From Absidia repens (lineage: Eukaryota > Mucoromycota > Mucoromycetes > Mucorales > Cunninghamellaceae), in the NCBI GenBank assembly GCA_002105175.1, contig MCGE01000001.1, positions 1,364,001-1,428,000 of the forward strand: a stretch of 64,000 nt of DNA. Reading direction: 5' to 3'. The position numbers and the translations under genes were made by a program. The notes under the pieces are model-generated. The model had not been told where the DNA came from. It was given only the letters and a program-made list of their open reading frames with translations, and ran no database searches. Positions 44,257 through 54,781 of the stretch are shown here, one piece after another (the first letter of the stretch is position 1; every line of letters begins with the position of its first letter).

Positions 44257-45022
44257 GGGTTTAAAGGAGTAGGGTAGACAAAAGACGAGAGAAGAAAAAA
44301 AAATTGAAAAATGAAATGAAATTGGGCAGGGGCTTGTTTTTTGAAAACCTCACCAACGTCACAACCACTTTTCAAATGGCGGGATTTAAAATTAGTAGCC
44401 AAATGAAGGCAGATCAAAAAAAATCCCCAGCATTATGGAAAAAGTCATTTACCAGAGATGATCAATCAATCAAATAAATCAATCGATTCATTTGTATATT
44501 TATATATAGAAAAGGAGAAAAAACGCTATTGTACCAAGCTATAATTGACATTAACATGGGATTATCAATTCATCACTTTTTCAGTTTCTTTTTATTCTTA
44601 GTCGTCTCTCCCTGTTCAAAGGAGAAATCGAGGAGAATTGAGTTCCAATCACAAAAAGAAAGAAGAAAAAACCAACCAAATCCTCCTTTAGAATACTGGA
44701 CATAGGTCCCACATCTTCAATTTAAACAACTCCTTAAAATTATATTCAACAGCTCGTTGCCTTTCTCTTGATTCCATACGCTTTTCTCTTCTTTGTTTTT
44801 GTTTTTCTATTCTTTGTCTTTTATTACATTTTTATCTCGTTCAATTTCATTCTTCATTCCTTTTGTAAAAAAAAAAAAAAAAAAAGACAAACCTTCGAAT
44901 CATTATTTGACAAATCAAAAATCATCTTACCTCCCATTCCCTATCTCCATAATACAACCATAGACCTAATATACAAGACGGGGAGTTGTATAAAAAACGA
45001 AACGAAGCTATCCACTCAGTTC
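44257..45022. other. Divergent promoter region, MIC27-like / type I membrane protein
   Basis: 766 bases with pyrimidine-rich and A-rich stretches (18-base A run near 44868-44885). An open frame beginning at 44768 reads through low-complexity sequence into the downstream exon and is taken as 5' leader. Confidence 0.5.
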
Positions 45023-45936
45023 ATGTATTCAATGAAACAGCAAAGATCAATGCATTGTTTCTTGATGTTACTCATCACCTGCCCCACTTTAACATGGGGA
45101 TCAAAACCGAGTATGAATCTCACTTTCTTTTTGCAGAAATATTTCAAAACCCGACACTAACCTGTTTATTTTTTGTCTTTCCTTTTCGTTCCAAGGTACA
45201 AGTTGCGGTAAAAATGGCAACGCAGATACAGTATGCTCCCCAGCGATAGGCGACACCTGGCAACAAAACGGTACATATTATTTGACTACTTGGAATCCAA
45301 CTTATCCAACATATGTCTCTTCGGTAAAACACGATGCATAAAAAAAAAAGACAATTAACACTCCGCCGAACTCACTTTTCGCTATTTATTAGCCATCTTT
45401 GTCAATATATATCTATTTTGTCGAGCATTATCAAAAAATTAATGTGATGAGCTATCACAATATAAGTAATACCGGTGAATACCCGATTTTGATCAACGAT
45501 TCGTGGTTTGATCCCGTTTTGAATTTGCACGATTCATCTCCTCATGATGCTAGACTTTACTTGGTTTCCTCTGATGTCAATCCTGTAAATGAAATGAATA
45601 ATTTAAACTCCCCCTGGCCGCAACCTGTTCGCCTATCAATACTAGGTACTGTAGAATATTAACAATGACAACCACTGTCATTTTTGGTACTGATGTCTCC
45701 CTCTCCTATTTTTTTTCTTTTCCTTTTTTTATTTGCACTCAAACTTAGAATCGACATCAAGTCAATCTAGTCCAAATTCACCACCATCCACATCAAATTC
45801 AAAGGGTGTCCCTCACTGGGTGACGCCTATTATAGTAATTGGATGTCTTTTGCTACTATTAGGATGTCTAGCCACTCTATGGATGAGACGAATGATTAGG
45901 CGCCGAAAATTAGTATTTGATGAAAAGGGTCATTTA

Positions 45937-45974
<38 letters not shown>

Positions 45975-46567
45975 TGATGATGTATATATGCTCGCCTTGA
46001 AAAAATAATTAAACCTTGAATTTTTTATTTTTTCATATAGAACATTTGAGTGCAAAAAGCAGCACAGTCTATCCAATGGCGTCTTCTTCGGAGCAGTTAG
46101 TCAAGCACGCTGATATAGACCCCCACCATCATCATCCATCATCACCACCAGTATCATCATCCTACCCAGACCTTTCACCTTTAACTCCGCCGCCGCCACC
46201 GACCATTCAAAGCATGAGTAATATATCAAGTCGATCCGATCCACCATTGACATCAACAGACGCTTTATTGATTGCTGATACTTTCCGACAGAGAATGCGT
46301 CGGCCTGAATGGCCTCATTGTAGCACTATTGTCAAATCGTCCTCTAGTATATCAAACGAACAAACAGAGGCAGAAGCGAATGATGCAGAAGCAGAAAGGA
46401 AGAAAAAAGAAGAAGACGAAGAAATCAAGCGACGAATAGCCAGTGAATTATTGTTGAAAAAGGAATTAGAGGCTGAAGGTACATTGATGAAGAAAGTCGG
46501 AAAACGTGCCCATCTTCTCAGCACTATTCAACAGGATTCACCGTCCAATCCCCCGCCGCCGATTTAG
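45023..46567 (+). CDS. Uncharacterised type I membrane protein
   Basis: Function unknown. Five exons: 45023-45110, 45196-45323, 45393-45645, 45749-45937, 46041-46567; 394 residues. Signal peptide about 1-26 (hydrophobic CFLMLLITCPTLTWG). The ectodomain (27-180) has two Cys near its start, SPAIGDTWQQNGTYYLTTW, which faintly recalls the Kre9/KNH-type Ser/Thr-rich wall-protein fold, potential N-glycosylation sites (NGT, NIS), and a Ser/Pro-rich stalk that could be O-mannosylated. A single TM at about 182-202 (TPIIVIGCLLLLLGCLATLW) is followed by a strong basic stop (RRMIRRRK). The cytosolic tail (203-394) has His and Pro runs (HHHHP, PPPPP) and an E/K-rich helix (AERKKKEEDEEIKRRIASE). A sensor-like or cargo-like role is possible but not shown. 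Confidence 0.75.
45944..45969 (+). repeat. (TA)n run in an intron of the type I membrane protein gene
   Basis: Alternating TA directly after the exon 4 donor; a second longer (AT)n run lies at about 46599-46631 past the stop. Confidence 0.85.
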
Positions 46568-46596
46568 ATTTTTTTTTTTTTGTCTTTGGACCGGTG

Positions 46597-46634
<38 letters not shown>

Positions 46635-46858
46635 ACACTCACACATATTTATACCTTTATGAATATCCTATTTTTTTTTAATTTAATAAATAAATATAAC
46701 AATGCCTGTTTTATTATTTATATCAATGTAATCTGGATGTCTTGTTGAAGTTTCTCTTTTTCGATGGCGCAACGGAGTCCCAAAAACAATAAAACGGCTG
46801 CAGCCTCGCTTGTTTTGCCTTTTTCTCTCTTTTTCATAATTTTTTTTTTTGTTATATC

Positions 46859-47814
46859 ATGCCCAATTCTATTGCGACCAACACCCTTCTTATTCCCAAT
46901 ATTCCACCAAGTTTCTTTGTTGGTGATCAAGCTCTTCAATATCTTCGAAAAGAATGCGCAAGGTATGGCGAAGTTCATCAATTTATTCCAATGAAAGGGT
47001 TTGGTCGTGTGATGGTCATCTATGTCGATACAACGTGTGCTATTACCGCCAAGGATGCTGTAGATGAAGCAAAGATTTACTGGATTGAAATCAAGGACAA
47101 TGATACTAAGAGGGCACGGATATTAGGCATCGACCATGGCGACGATGACATTGCTGAGCTTTGCAGAAACATACGTGAAACGTCTTCGATACCCTACTCC
47201 GAAAAATACATACGAGTCTACTTTGGTCAGGTAAAAAAAAAAAAACAAAGGGTCAAAATGCAAACAAAAACTGGGGCGTCTCTTTTTTTCTTTTCTTCAT
47301 CCATACTGACCTACTCACTTCTCCTACATAGCACAATCCCATCAACCCTGATCCAGCAACACTATCATTACAGGTGCCGGATCTTGGGAAAAATCTTCTC
47401 ATATCACCACCAGGCGATCCTTGTCATCACTGGGAATCACGCGCAGAATCACCGCCCAACAAAGCGATCCTGGCCTCCGATTTACTAAGAGCATTAACGA
47501 CGGTGGACGGTGACGACGATGTGGACATGGATGGTATTGACGATTTCAAATTAGATGAGGGACCTGTCGTTCCAACCGGTAGTACCAACGACAATGTTAC
47601 ATATTCAGCATCATCACCATTATCCTCCCCATTCTCATCACCGACATTGATCTCAACACATTCGGATACTCCCACCCTTCAAATCTCCTTTGATCATGAA
47701 CATCTACCCACCATCAAGATTCAAGATATGGACGGCTCCTTACTGGCACAGCATCAACAGAAAATCAATCGTCCAAAGCCGTCGGCAACCGCCCGACCTC
47801 CCATTCGTACATGA
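46859..47814 (+). CDS. RCN1: Calcipressin (RCAN/Rcn1 family)
   Basis: Modulator of calcineurin, the Ca2+/calmodulin-dependent phosphatase. Two exons: 46859-47230 and 47332-47814; 284 residues. The N-terminal RRM-like fold begins TNTLLIPNIPPSFF with GFGRVMVIYVD as the second conserved strand. The family signature follows as KNLLISPPGDP and HHWESRAESPPNKAILASDL, matching the ISPP-x2-P...W...P...DLL pattern. A long acidic Ser-rich insert (DGDDDVDMDGIDD) separates this from a C-terminal PTIKIQ, a likely PxIxIT-type calcineurin docking motif. The start is preceded by a T-rich leader. AATAAA at 47879-47884. Confidence 0.92.
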
Positions 47815-47878
47815 TTTTTCCATGTTGGATAGTACTAGTAGTAGTCTATAGCTTAGTTATTATTTTGCATTTTAGGAC

Positions 47879-47884
47879 AATAAA
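47879..47884 (+). promoter_or_regulatory. Polyadenylation signal of calcipressin
   Basis: AATAAA 65 bases past the stop codon. Confidence 0.5.
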
Positions 47885-48679
47885 AAAAACATCCTTCTAT
47901 CGACTATATTATGTATGATATGTGTGTTTATGGACATTTTTCTTTGTTATATGATTTGTTTTGATTGGGGTTTGGAAATGACAATGGGTTTATGTAGACT
48001 ATGGGTTTGTAGATGACCATGGTAGACGGGCGCAGTCTAACGTTTTTAGGGAAAAAAAGTTGATATACAATGGCAGGATATAGAATCAAGAATCAAAAAC
48101 AGAAATAGAGATTGGATCACCCTATTTAATTTTTTTTTTATGAGCTTTCTATTAAGAACTGTCAAGGAAACAAGTTTCATGCGACGGGGTTTCAAAATGA
48201 ATGATTTATGAGGACCTCATATAATATCATGTTCTTGGGTTAAGACTAGGGATATTCTCATTTTGAGCTCTCAAATTCGAAATATAAAAGTGAATTCTTG
48301 GGCTTTCAGCAACAACAACAACAATAACAAAAAAAAAAAAAGGTCTACTGGATATCCCCGCCATTTTGTAATTTATTGTGCGACACGGTGACGCCGACCT
48401 GTCATGTAGACTTTGACACCTCCATTATTTGTTACTTTGGTGGGCCTTTCTTGCAGGCCTAATGGACACTCGATTGTATTTGACGTAGTTTGATTTTACT
48501 ATATATATGTAGCGTGTTCAACATTGTGGAAGCTATACAATTTTATAGGAAACACAACAATGGTGACATGAAGCTAGACTCATTAATATGATTGGTCTAA
48601 CACTATACGTCCCTATTTCAAATCAACTGAGACTAAGACTTCCAACCAATCACTGGGAATCTTGGGGAAAATTAATCAT

Positions 48680-49400
48680 GATGGGTACGCTAGAAAACAG
48701 ATGTTTGGTAGGGCAGGCACTCATAAAACAGCCATAGTTCTTATTAGATAATGGGTTAGGGAATTACATATAAAAAACATGCTTTATTAAAGAGATATGG
48801 CCAATATTAAATTAAAAGGGTGGGGTGCATGATAAAAGGGGATCTATTGGACATAGCATGAGGGAGACTAATAGAAGATCTGAAGAATGATCAACTTTAA
48901 TCTAACGAGAAAAATGTAAAAGCGGATCTAAAATACTGTACAATCACTGCACAAAGTATGAAACAAACTGAAGAAAGATATTTTATTGAAGCGCAACAAA
49001 GGTCAGCAAAAGGGATAATGGAAGTAAAAACGGCATCTAGTGCACAAGAGAGATTAATGGGGCATTTTTCATTGAAGTATTTAAAAAGAGGCATATTTTA
49101 TTCAATATAGATTCAAACTATGGGCAAACTAAAACTAAACTAAGCTAGTGAAGGCTCCAAAAAGCACACTAATGGTGGTCCCAAATCCAGAATCCAAAAT
49201 GAAAGGGTTTCCCTATGCATCTTGTAATCCCTGAGCTGAAAACGCTTCTAAAGTAGACCTGACACTAATCTAAGTCCAAAATAATCCCATAAAAGTTGAA
49301 TGGCGCAGAAAAAATGAAGACAGAAAAAAAAGAAGAGGACGGGGGAGATTGGAAGTAAATAAAGATTCACGAGGTCGGCATTTGAAAAAATTGTAGTGAG
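48680..49400 (+). repeat. Dispersed repeat family, copy D
   Basis: GATGTTTGGTAGGGCAGGCA near 48700 (also seen in copy C), units with GGGGATCTATTGGACATAGC, the core from about 49090 (AGGCATATTTTATTCAATAT) through CCCTATGCATCTTGTAATCC, and the degenerate end block CACGAGGTCGG followed by CATTTGAAAA. Confidence 0.7.
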
Positions 49401-49756
49401 AGACTGATCTGAAAAAAAATTGACTATTATCCGCCTGTTGGAGGCATTAATGCCTTTATTGATAATATATATAAAAAGATTATAAACATACCAATAGAAT
49501 ATATTGACGGTATAACGATTGAATAATAAAGAATAGCCAAATGGCGGGGAGAAAGTAGAACGAACTTAAAAATGGGAAAAGTATGGTATGAGGAAAAGGA
49601 AGATTAAGGGAAATAAACTAATTGGCATAAAAACTAGGTAAGTGCTGAATTTGAAAGGCAGGTCAATGCCACCGGGCACACTCTACACTCAGCCACCTTG
49701 ATCGCCTCACACTTAGAATAAGTACCATAGTATTATTATTAGAATAGGTCAGTTTT

Positions 49757-49810
49757 GCTGTCATAGTTTATATCTACATCTAAATAAAACATGCCTTGTC
49801 TTTTTACTTT
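49757..49810 (-). repeat. Reversed short fragment of the dispersed repeat core
   Basis: On the minus strand reads GACAAGGCATGTTTTATTTA, then GATGTAGATATAAACTATG, matching the start of the core in the opposite direction to copy D nearby. Confidence 0.55.
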
Positions 49811-50356
49811 TATATAATCTCTGATATGTTTACTTTGTATTGTCCAATGAGTATTCGTACATGTGCGTGTAGAGAAAAAAAAATCGGTGTGAATGTGAAA
49901 AAATGAAAGGGTTAAGCCTAATCACCATGCTCAGCGTTCTGTTTACTGTACGGTACTGGATTTTCAAAAATAAAGTTAAGAGAGATGCATCGAATGCATT
50001 TAGAAAATTACCGCGGTGAACTCATAAAAAAAAAAGTAGTGAAGGGCGCATTTGACAGAAAAATGACATTCTCTTGTTCATGACAACGTACGGTACGCAC
50101 AGTACAGTACAGTTGAGGAGTGGTTTTCTGAAAAATCTGGAACAAAATGAAGCGACAGAAGGTAAATACTTGAGAAGATGAAGATATCTGCATTTCAGGC
50201 ATAAATTGGGCGGGATACTATAGGCAGGTTCTAGCGATCGATCGGGATATAAATGTTTTTGTTTTTTTAGGAACCCATGAAAAGCGCGAACCTTGCGCTA
50301 TTTCATTTCCTTTTTTTTTCTTTTTTTTTTTTTTTTTTTGCAGCTGTCAACCCACC

Positions 50357-51915
50357 ATGTTTTTACGTGCTACTCGTCGTTTGGTAGCTCTCCCTTCAGC
50401 AACCACCAATGGAACGAAAGCGATAAGACAGCAACCATTAAAGGGGATCATGATGGTTCCAAAGAAGAGCCCTGTCACCTTTTTACAACAACGCATGATC
50501 TCATCATCGTCGGCTTCAAGACGATCTTCTTCATCCTCTTCTACTTCAAAACCCTTTCGCATCCCCCCTGTGCCATTGGCTATGATAGGGCTTGGGCTCG
50601 TCTGCCTTGGTGTTGGACTCTACGACCATTTTACATCTGATATACAAAAATACCCTACGGCTGTCCGCACTCCACTCCGCAAAGCATTGTATTATGAACG
50701 CAAAGATCCTGGCTTGGCGCTGCCATATTTCCAGCAAGCATTTGAAGAAGCTCTCCAACCAAAGAACGAAATGGAACTGGATGGCGCTCCAATGACGGGA
50801 ATCTTGATTCAATGGGGTACGTTATTGGACCGATTGGGACGACGACCTGAAGCAAGAAAAGTGTTAGTCATGGCGCTTCGACATATGTTGGGCATGGAAA
50901 ACACACCCCACTTTGACGATAATGACACATCGATCGACACCACCACCACTACCGCTACCACTATTAAGCCTTCTGACCAGGAGATTTTTACACGCGACTG
51001 GAAAGCTTTACCGGTGACAGAACAGAAAAAGGTCGTGGGCTTATGCTTGAAATTGGGAGATATCAATGCAGAACTGCATCGTGATGATGAAGCGGAAAAG
51101 TATTATGTGACAGCTGTGGAACACTTATTGGCAACCTCGACGGGTCCCTCCTCAACTTCCAATGCGTACGGTGATACTTCTCCTCATGATGACAAGGTGG
51201 CTCTCTTTGATCAAGCTCATTTACCTGCATGGTTGACTTCCAATGATGTGGGGATTGCTTTAGCGACTTTGGGTCAATTTTATGCTTCTAGAAAAAGATA
51301 CTCGTAAGTTTTGTAATGTTACGAAAAAAAAAGAAGGAGGAAGTGTAGGTTGATTCATGTAGAGACAGGTGGGCGGATTGTCTTTTGTCATTTTCTTACA
51401 TTTTATCTATATTACTAGTTATGCAATTCATTTGTATCTTCGTGCATTGACGCTCAGGGGGATGGAGAATTGCGAATCTACAGTGCTGATGAACAATTTA
51501 GCGGAATCATATGTGGCCATCAATGCATTCAACGAAGCAAAGGTGTGGGCTGAAAAGGGGATCTCCTTGGCTCAAAATCCAAACACTGGCAAATTGAACA
51601 AGGATCAACAAGTGTGTGACGAATCGTGTGGTATCCTGTTGTTTAATTTGGGCATGATTTTTGAAGTAAGGATTTGTTGAAAGAGAACCCCCCTCCCTTT
51701 TCCATCCTATCATATATACCCATCCTTTTTTTTTTTATTATTATTATTATTTATTGTAGCAAATGCAAGAAAAAGACAAGGCAATTCAAATGTATCAACA
51801 ATCAATTCAACATGCACGACAGCATGAACAAGTGGCCTGTGTACAGGAAGCATTGAAGGCTCGGAAACGCGTGGAATATAATGTGGCTCGGGAACAACAA
51901 GCAAAAGTAGAATAA
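50357..51915 (+). CDS. Mitochondrial TPR protein, Mgr3-like
   Basis: Likely inner-membrane TPR protein; yeast Mgr3 helps deliver substrates to the i-AAA protease Yme1. Three exons: 50357-51303, 51419-51665, 51760-51915; 449 residues. The N-terminus is basic and Ser-rich with no acidic residues (FLRATRRLVALPS), as in mitochondrial presequences. One TM lies at about 73-92 (PLAMIGLGLVCLGVGLYDHF). TPR-like helices follow: PGLALPYFQQAFEEAL, LGRRPEARKVLVMALRHML, DDEAEKYYVTAVEHLL, SYAIHLYLRALTLRG, NNLAESYVAINAFNEAKVW and DKAIQMYQQSIQHARQ. One presequence, one TM and C-terminal TPRs is the Mgr3 layout; TTC19-like proteins are the main alternative. Confidence 0.8.
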
Positions 51916-52558
51916 ATTATCTTTCCCCTTTCCCCTCTTCACTAGTTTAGTCTTTTACTCTCTTCCACCCCCATTTCCCTTATTTTATTTTATTTTATTT
52001 TATGCTATCCCAATGTATTGAATAAAAAAAAAATTAGACTTTTTTTATATCCAAAAGATCGGAATATGACCTTTAAGGTTTATATGTGTGATGTAATATG
52101 TGATTCCCGAAAATTCAATTAGGCTGCTGCGATTTATCCCATTTTTTTTTTTTTTTTCCCTACCCAACAATAAAAAAGTGTGACAAGATTCGATAGATAT
52201 TGATTGATATGATATGATAATGGAATTTCCATCATGAGATTTTTTTATTATTATTTATTATAACAATCAGACAAGCAAATAAAATAAAATGAAAAAGTAA
52301 AATGTGACTATACTACAAGGCATAAGCCCGGGGTAAACTATCATAAGATTGGAGGAGTAGAGTGGATAAAATCATAAAGTAAAATAAATAATAATAAAAA
52401 GGAGTGGAAAACTACCATTGCAGGAAAAATGAAAATAAGAAATAAAAAAAAAAAAAAAGAGAGAGAGAGAGAGATGAATATGATAGGGATAGGGATGGGG
52501 AGTAAAAATGCAAAAAGAAAAAGTGGATAGGGCACTAAAGAAAAGTAGCTACAATAAA
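51916..52558. other. Convergent 3' region, Mgr3-like / homeodomain genes
   Basis: 643 bases with AATAAA at 52021-52026 for the Mgr3-like gene, an A run plus (GA)n near 52444-52474, and AT-rich 3' UTR of the homeodomain gene. No ORF of note. Confidence 0.5.
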
Positions 52559-53981
52559 CTAGGAAATCATAAAACCATTAGCAGAAGACCAGAGTGAAGG
52601 GTCCATCAATAAAGGATCCACCAAAAATTCGGTTGTTGCTGCAGTTGCAAAAGGATTGTCACATTTTGTAGTGGTAGCCAAGATAGATTCAGCAGCAGTA
52701 GTAGTAGCTGTTGCTGTTGAAGCCAAGGCAGGTGATGATGATGTCATTGGTAAAGAAGCAGGTAATGGCTGATGATAATCGATGGAATTGGCATTTGTAC
52801 TAAGGTCAGTTGTTGTCATACCATCAGTAAAAGAAGAGGCACTGCCACCGCTACTAACACTACTGCATGAAGAAGGAGAAGAAATCAATTGGATCCATTG
52901 CTGGGTTTCAGGACAGGTGGCCATCAATGTCGAAAGTTCTTGCCACAGCGTCATTCCAATACCCTTTAGTGTATGATGTAGCACTTGGGATGCTTGTTGA
53001 TGTTCAGTAAAGTCGCTGCACGAGATCCACTCCTGCTGATGCTTCATATAAAACAAAGGCGAGTAGTAAAGGTCCAAGTGCAATTCACCCATCACGGTTG
53101 CCGCTGCTGCTACCGAAGCTTCCATACTACCACTGCCATTAAAGAGAGATGAGGGAGATGAGTAGGCCATTTGTTGAATGCTTGCTACAGGTATTTCCAT
53201 TCGAAAGTGATGAATGCCATCCACAATGTTCCAGCAAAGTAACTGTCGATCTGGTTTGTAAACACATTCCAGATCCTTTGGTTGCATCTTGAGTCGGTGC
53301 CAGCGTCCAATACTAAGTGACGAGATACTGAGTCCCAAGTTGTATGAGTCAACATTCAGATGGGTTGGGTTAATGGTGGTATCATCTGTATAAAATTAAA
53401 AAAGAAAATAAATCAGTCAGGAGGAGCGAGAGCCAAAAAAATAAAATAAAAAAATCTGTACCTGAAATTGCCCACGGGTCGGGGTGTAAATCCACCATTT
53501 CGGCATAAGGTAGAGAAGGAGGAGGCACACTTTGTCGTTGTTGGTTAATCAACCCAGGCTCACTTATAGTTGATAAAGAAGTTGCGGTGGCATTGGCAGC
53601 AGCAGTAGATCGATGATATTTGTAAGAGTCCAGACTATGAGCGCGTTGGTGAGGGGCATAATGCTGTTGCAGGTAATAATGTTGCTGTTGATAATGGTAC
53701 AATTGCGCACGCATGCTGGCTTGATGCATCTGTAATTGAGCACGTTTTTGCATGTGCTTCACTTTTGCCCGGCGATTTTGGAACCATATTTGAATAGATC
53801 GATCAGTCATTTTAAGTTGGTCGGCCAATTGTTTGCGTAATTTGCTATTTGGACTGACATTCACCGCAAATGTATCTTCTAACACCGTCAACTGTTCGGC
53901 GGTTGCGCGTGTACGCTTTCGAATGGCTTCATCCTTGTGATTGTTTTGATTGTCTGGAATAGAGGGTGTCACAGTTGCCAT
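52559..53981 (-). CDS. Homeodomain transcription factor
   Basis: Predicted nuclear DNA-binding regulator. Two exons: 53981-53462 and 53385-52559; 448 residues. The homeodomain spans about residues 20-80: KRTRATAEQLTVLEDTF in helix 1, SPNSKLRKQLADQLKMTDR, and recognition helix SIQIWFQNRRAKVKHMQKR, with the invariant W, F, N and R present and no three-residue TALE insertion. A Gln/His/Tyr-rich stretch follows. Exon 2 encodes a second conserved-looking block (SLSIGRWHRL...DLECVYKPDRQLLCWNI) of the kind placed C-terminal to the homeodomain in Phx1-like fungal proteins; its role is not known to me. The remainder is Ser/Thr/Ala-rich. Target genes cannot be inferred. Confidence 0.9.
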
Positions 53982-54781
53982 GCTTATTTATTATGAAAAA
54001 GGTAGATGTGGATTTGAAAAATAATAATAAGAAAATGATCGAAAGGAAGATATGACAATAAAACGAAGAAAGAAAAAAAGAACCCATTTTATAGAAGGTT
54101 CCCCCGAAAATAATAATAATAATTAAGGGATAAACAGGGGCAAAAAAAAAAAAAGGGAAGGCATATAATAAGATGATTAAAAAGGAGGGTGTAGAGGGAA
54201 AAAATAGAAAGAGGAAAGTGGACAAATATACACATAAATATCTATATAAATATACAGTATAAATAAAGAGGAGCGCTGACAAAGATGCCTATAAAAAAAA
54301 ACGTCAGATAAAATGAAGGTGATCCTCAAATTCAAACCCCCCATCCCCTCACTCCCCTTTTCTATCAATATCCAAGACTCCGCCCCCTTTTTTTTATCTT
54401 TTCTCCCATTTTTCATGCTTGCCACCACCTTCCCTTCCTATTATGCATCTATCATACAAATGTACTTTTATGTCAATTCTTCAAGAGCGGAGCTATAACT
54501 TGACAGAGACAAAAAAAAAAAAAAAAAAAAAAAAGGGAAACAATAGCACTAGATCAGCCCCCCCTTCCCCCCCCACAAGCTTCAAGTCATCCCACGTTCA
54601 ATTTTTCCGTATAAGACTTCCAACAATTTATACCCCGGTATAATATACCGAAGCATCCCATGCCTTCCCCCCTTCGCATATACACCCACAGACAAACACA
54701 CAATCACACATATACAAACAAGGCAGGTAAAGATATACATATATATACACTAAAACATATCATATATCATTGGTTTTTATT
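53982..54781. other. Upstream region of the homeodomain gene
   Basis: 800 bases between the homeodomain start and the 3' end of the next minus-strand gene. Notable: a 24-base A run near 54511-54534, C-rich runs near 54560-54580 and a palindrome at 54636-54650. Confidence 0.5.
54636..54650. promoter_or_regulatory. Perfect inverted repeat CGG-N9-CCG
   Basis: CGGTATAATATACCG: 7-base arms around a central A. The CGG...CCG layout is the kind bound by dimeric Zn2Cys6 factors. No functional evidence; could be chance. Confidence 0.3.

Larger units (their letters stand above)
47815..50356. other. Gene-free region with repeat copy D
   Basis: 2.5 kb: calcipressin 3' UTR, dispersed-repeat copy D (about 48680-49400), a short reversed fragment of the repeat core (about 49757-49810) and the upstream region of the Mgr3-like gene with a 18-base T run just before the start. 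No coding region recognised. Confidence 0.6.

Noticed and set aside
44768..45022. Upstream start for the type I membrane protein
   Set aside because: The extension is Phe/Lys low-complexity leader sequence; the ATG at 45023 gives a normal signal peptide.
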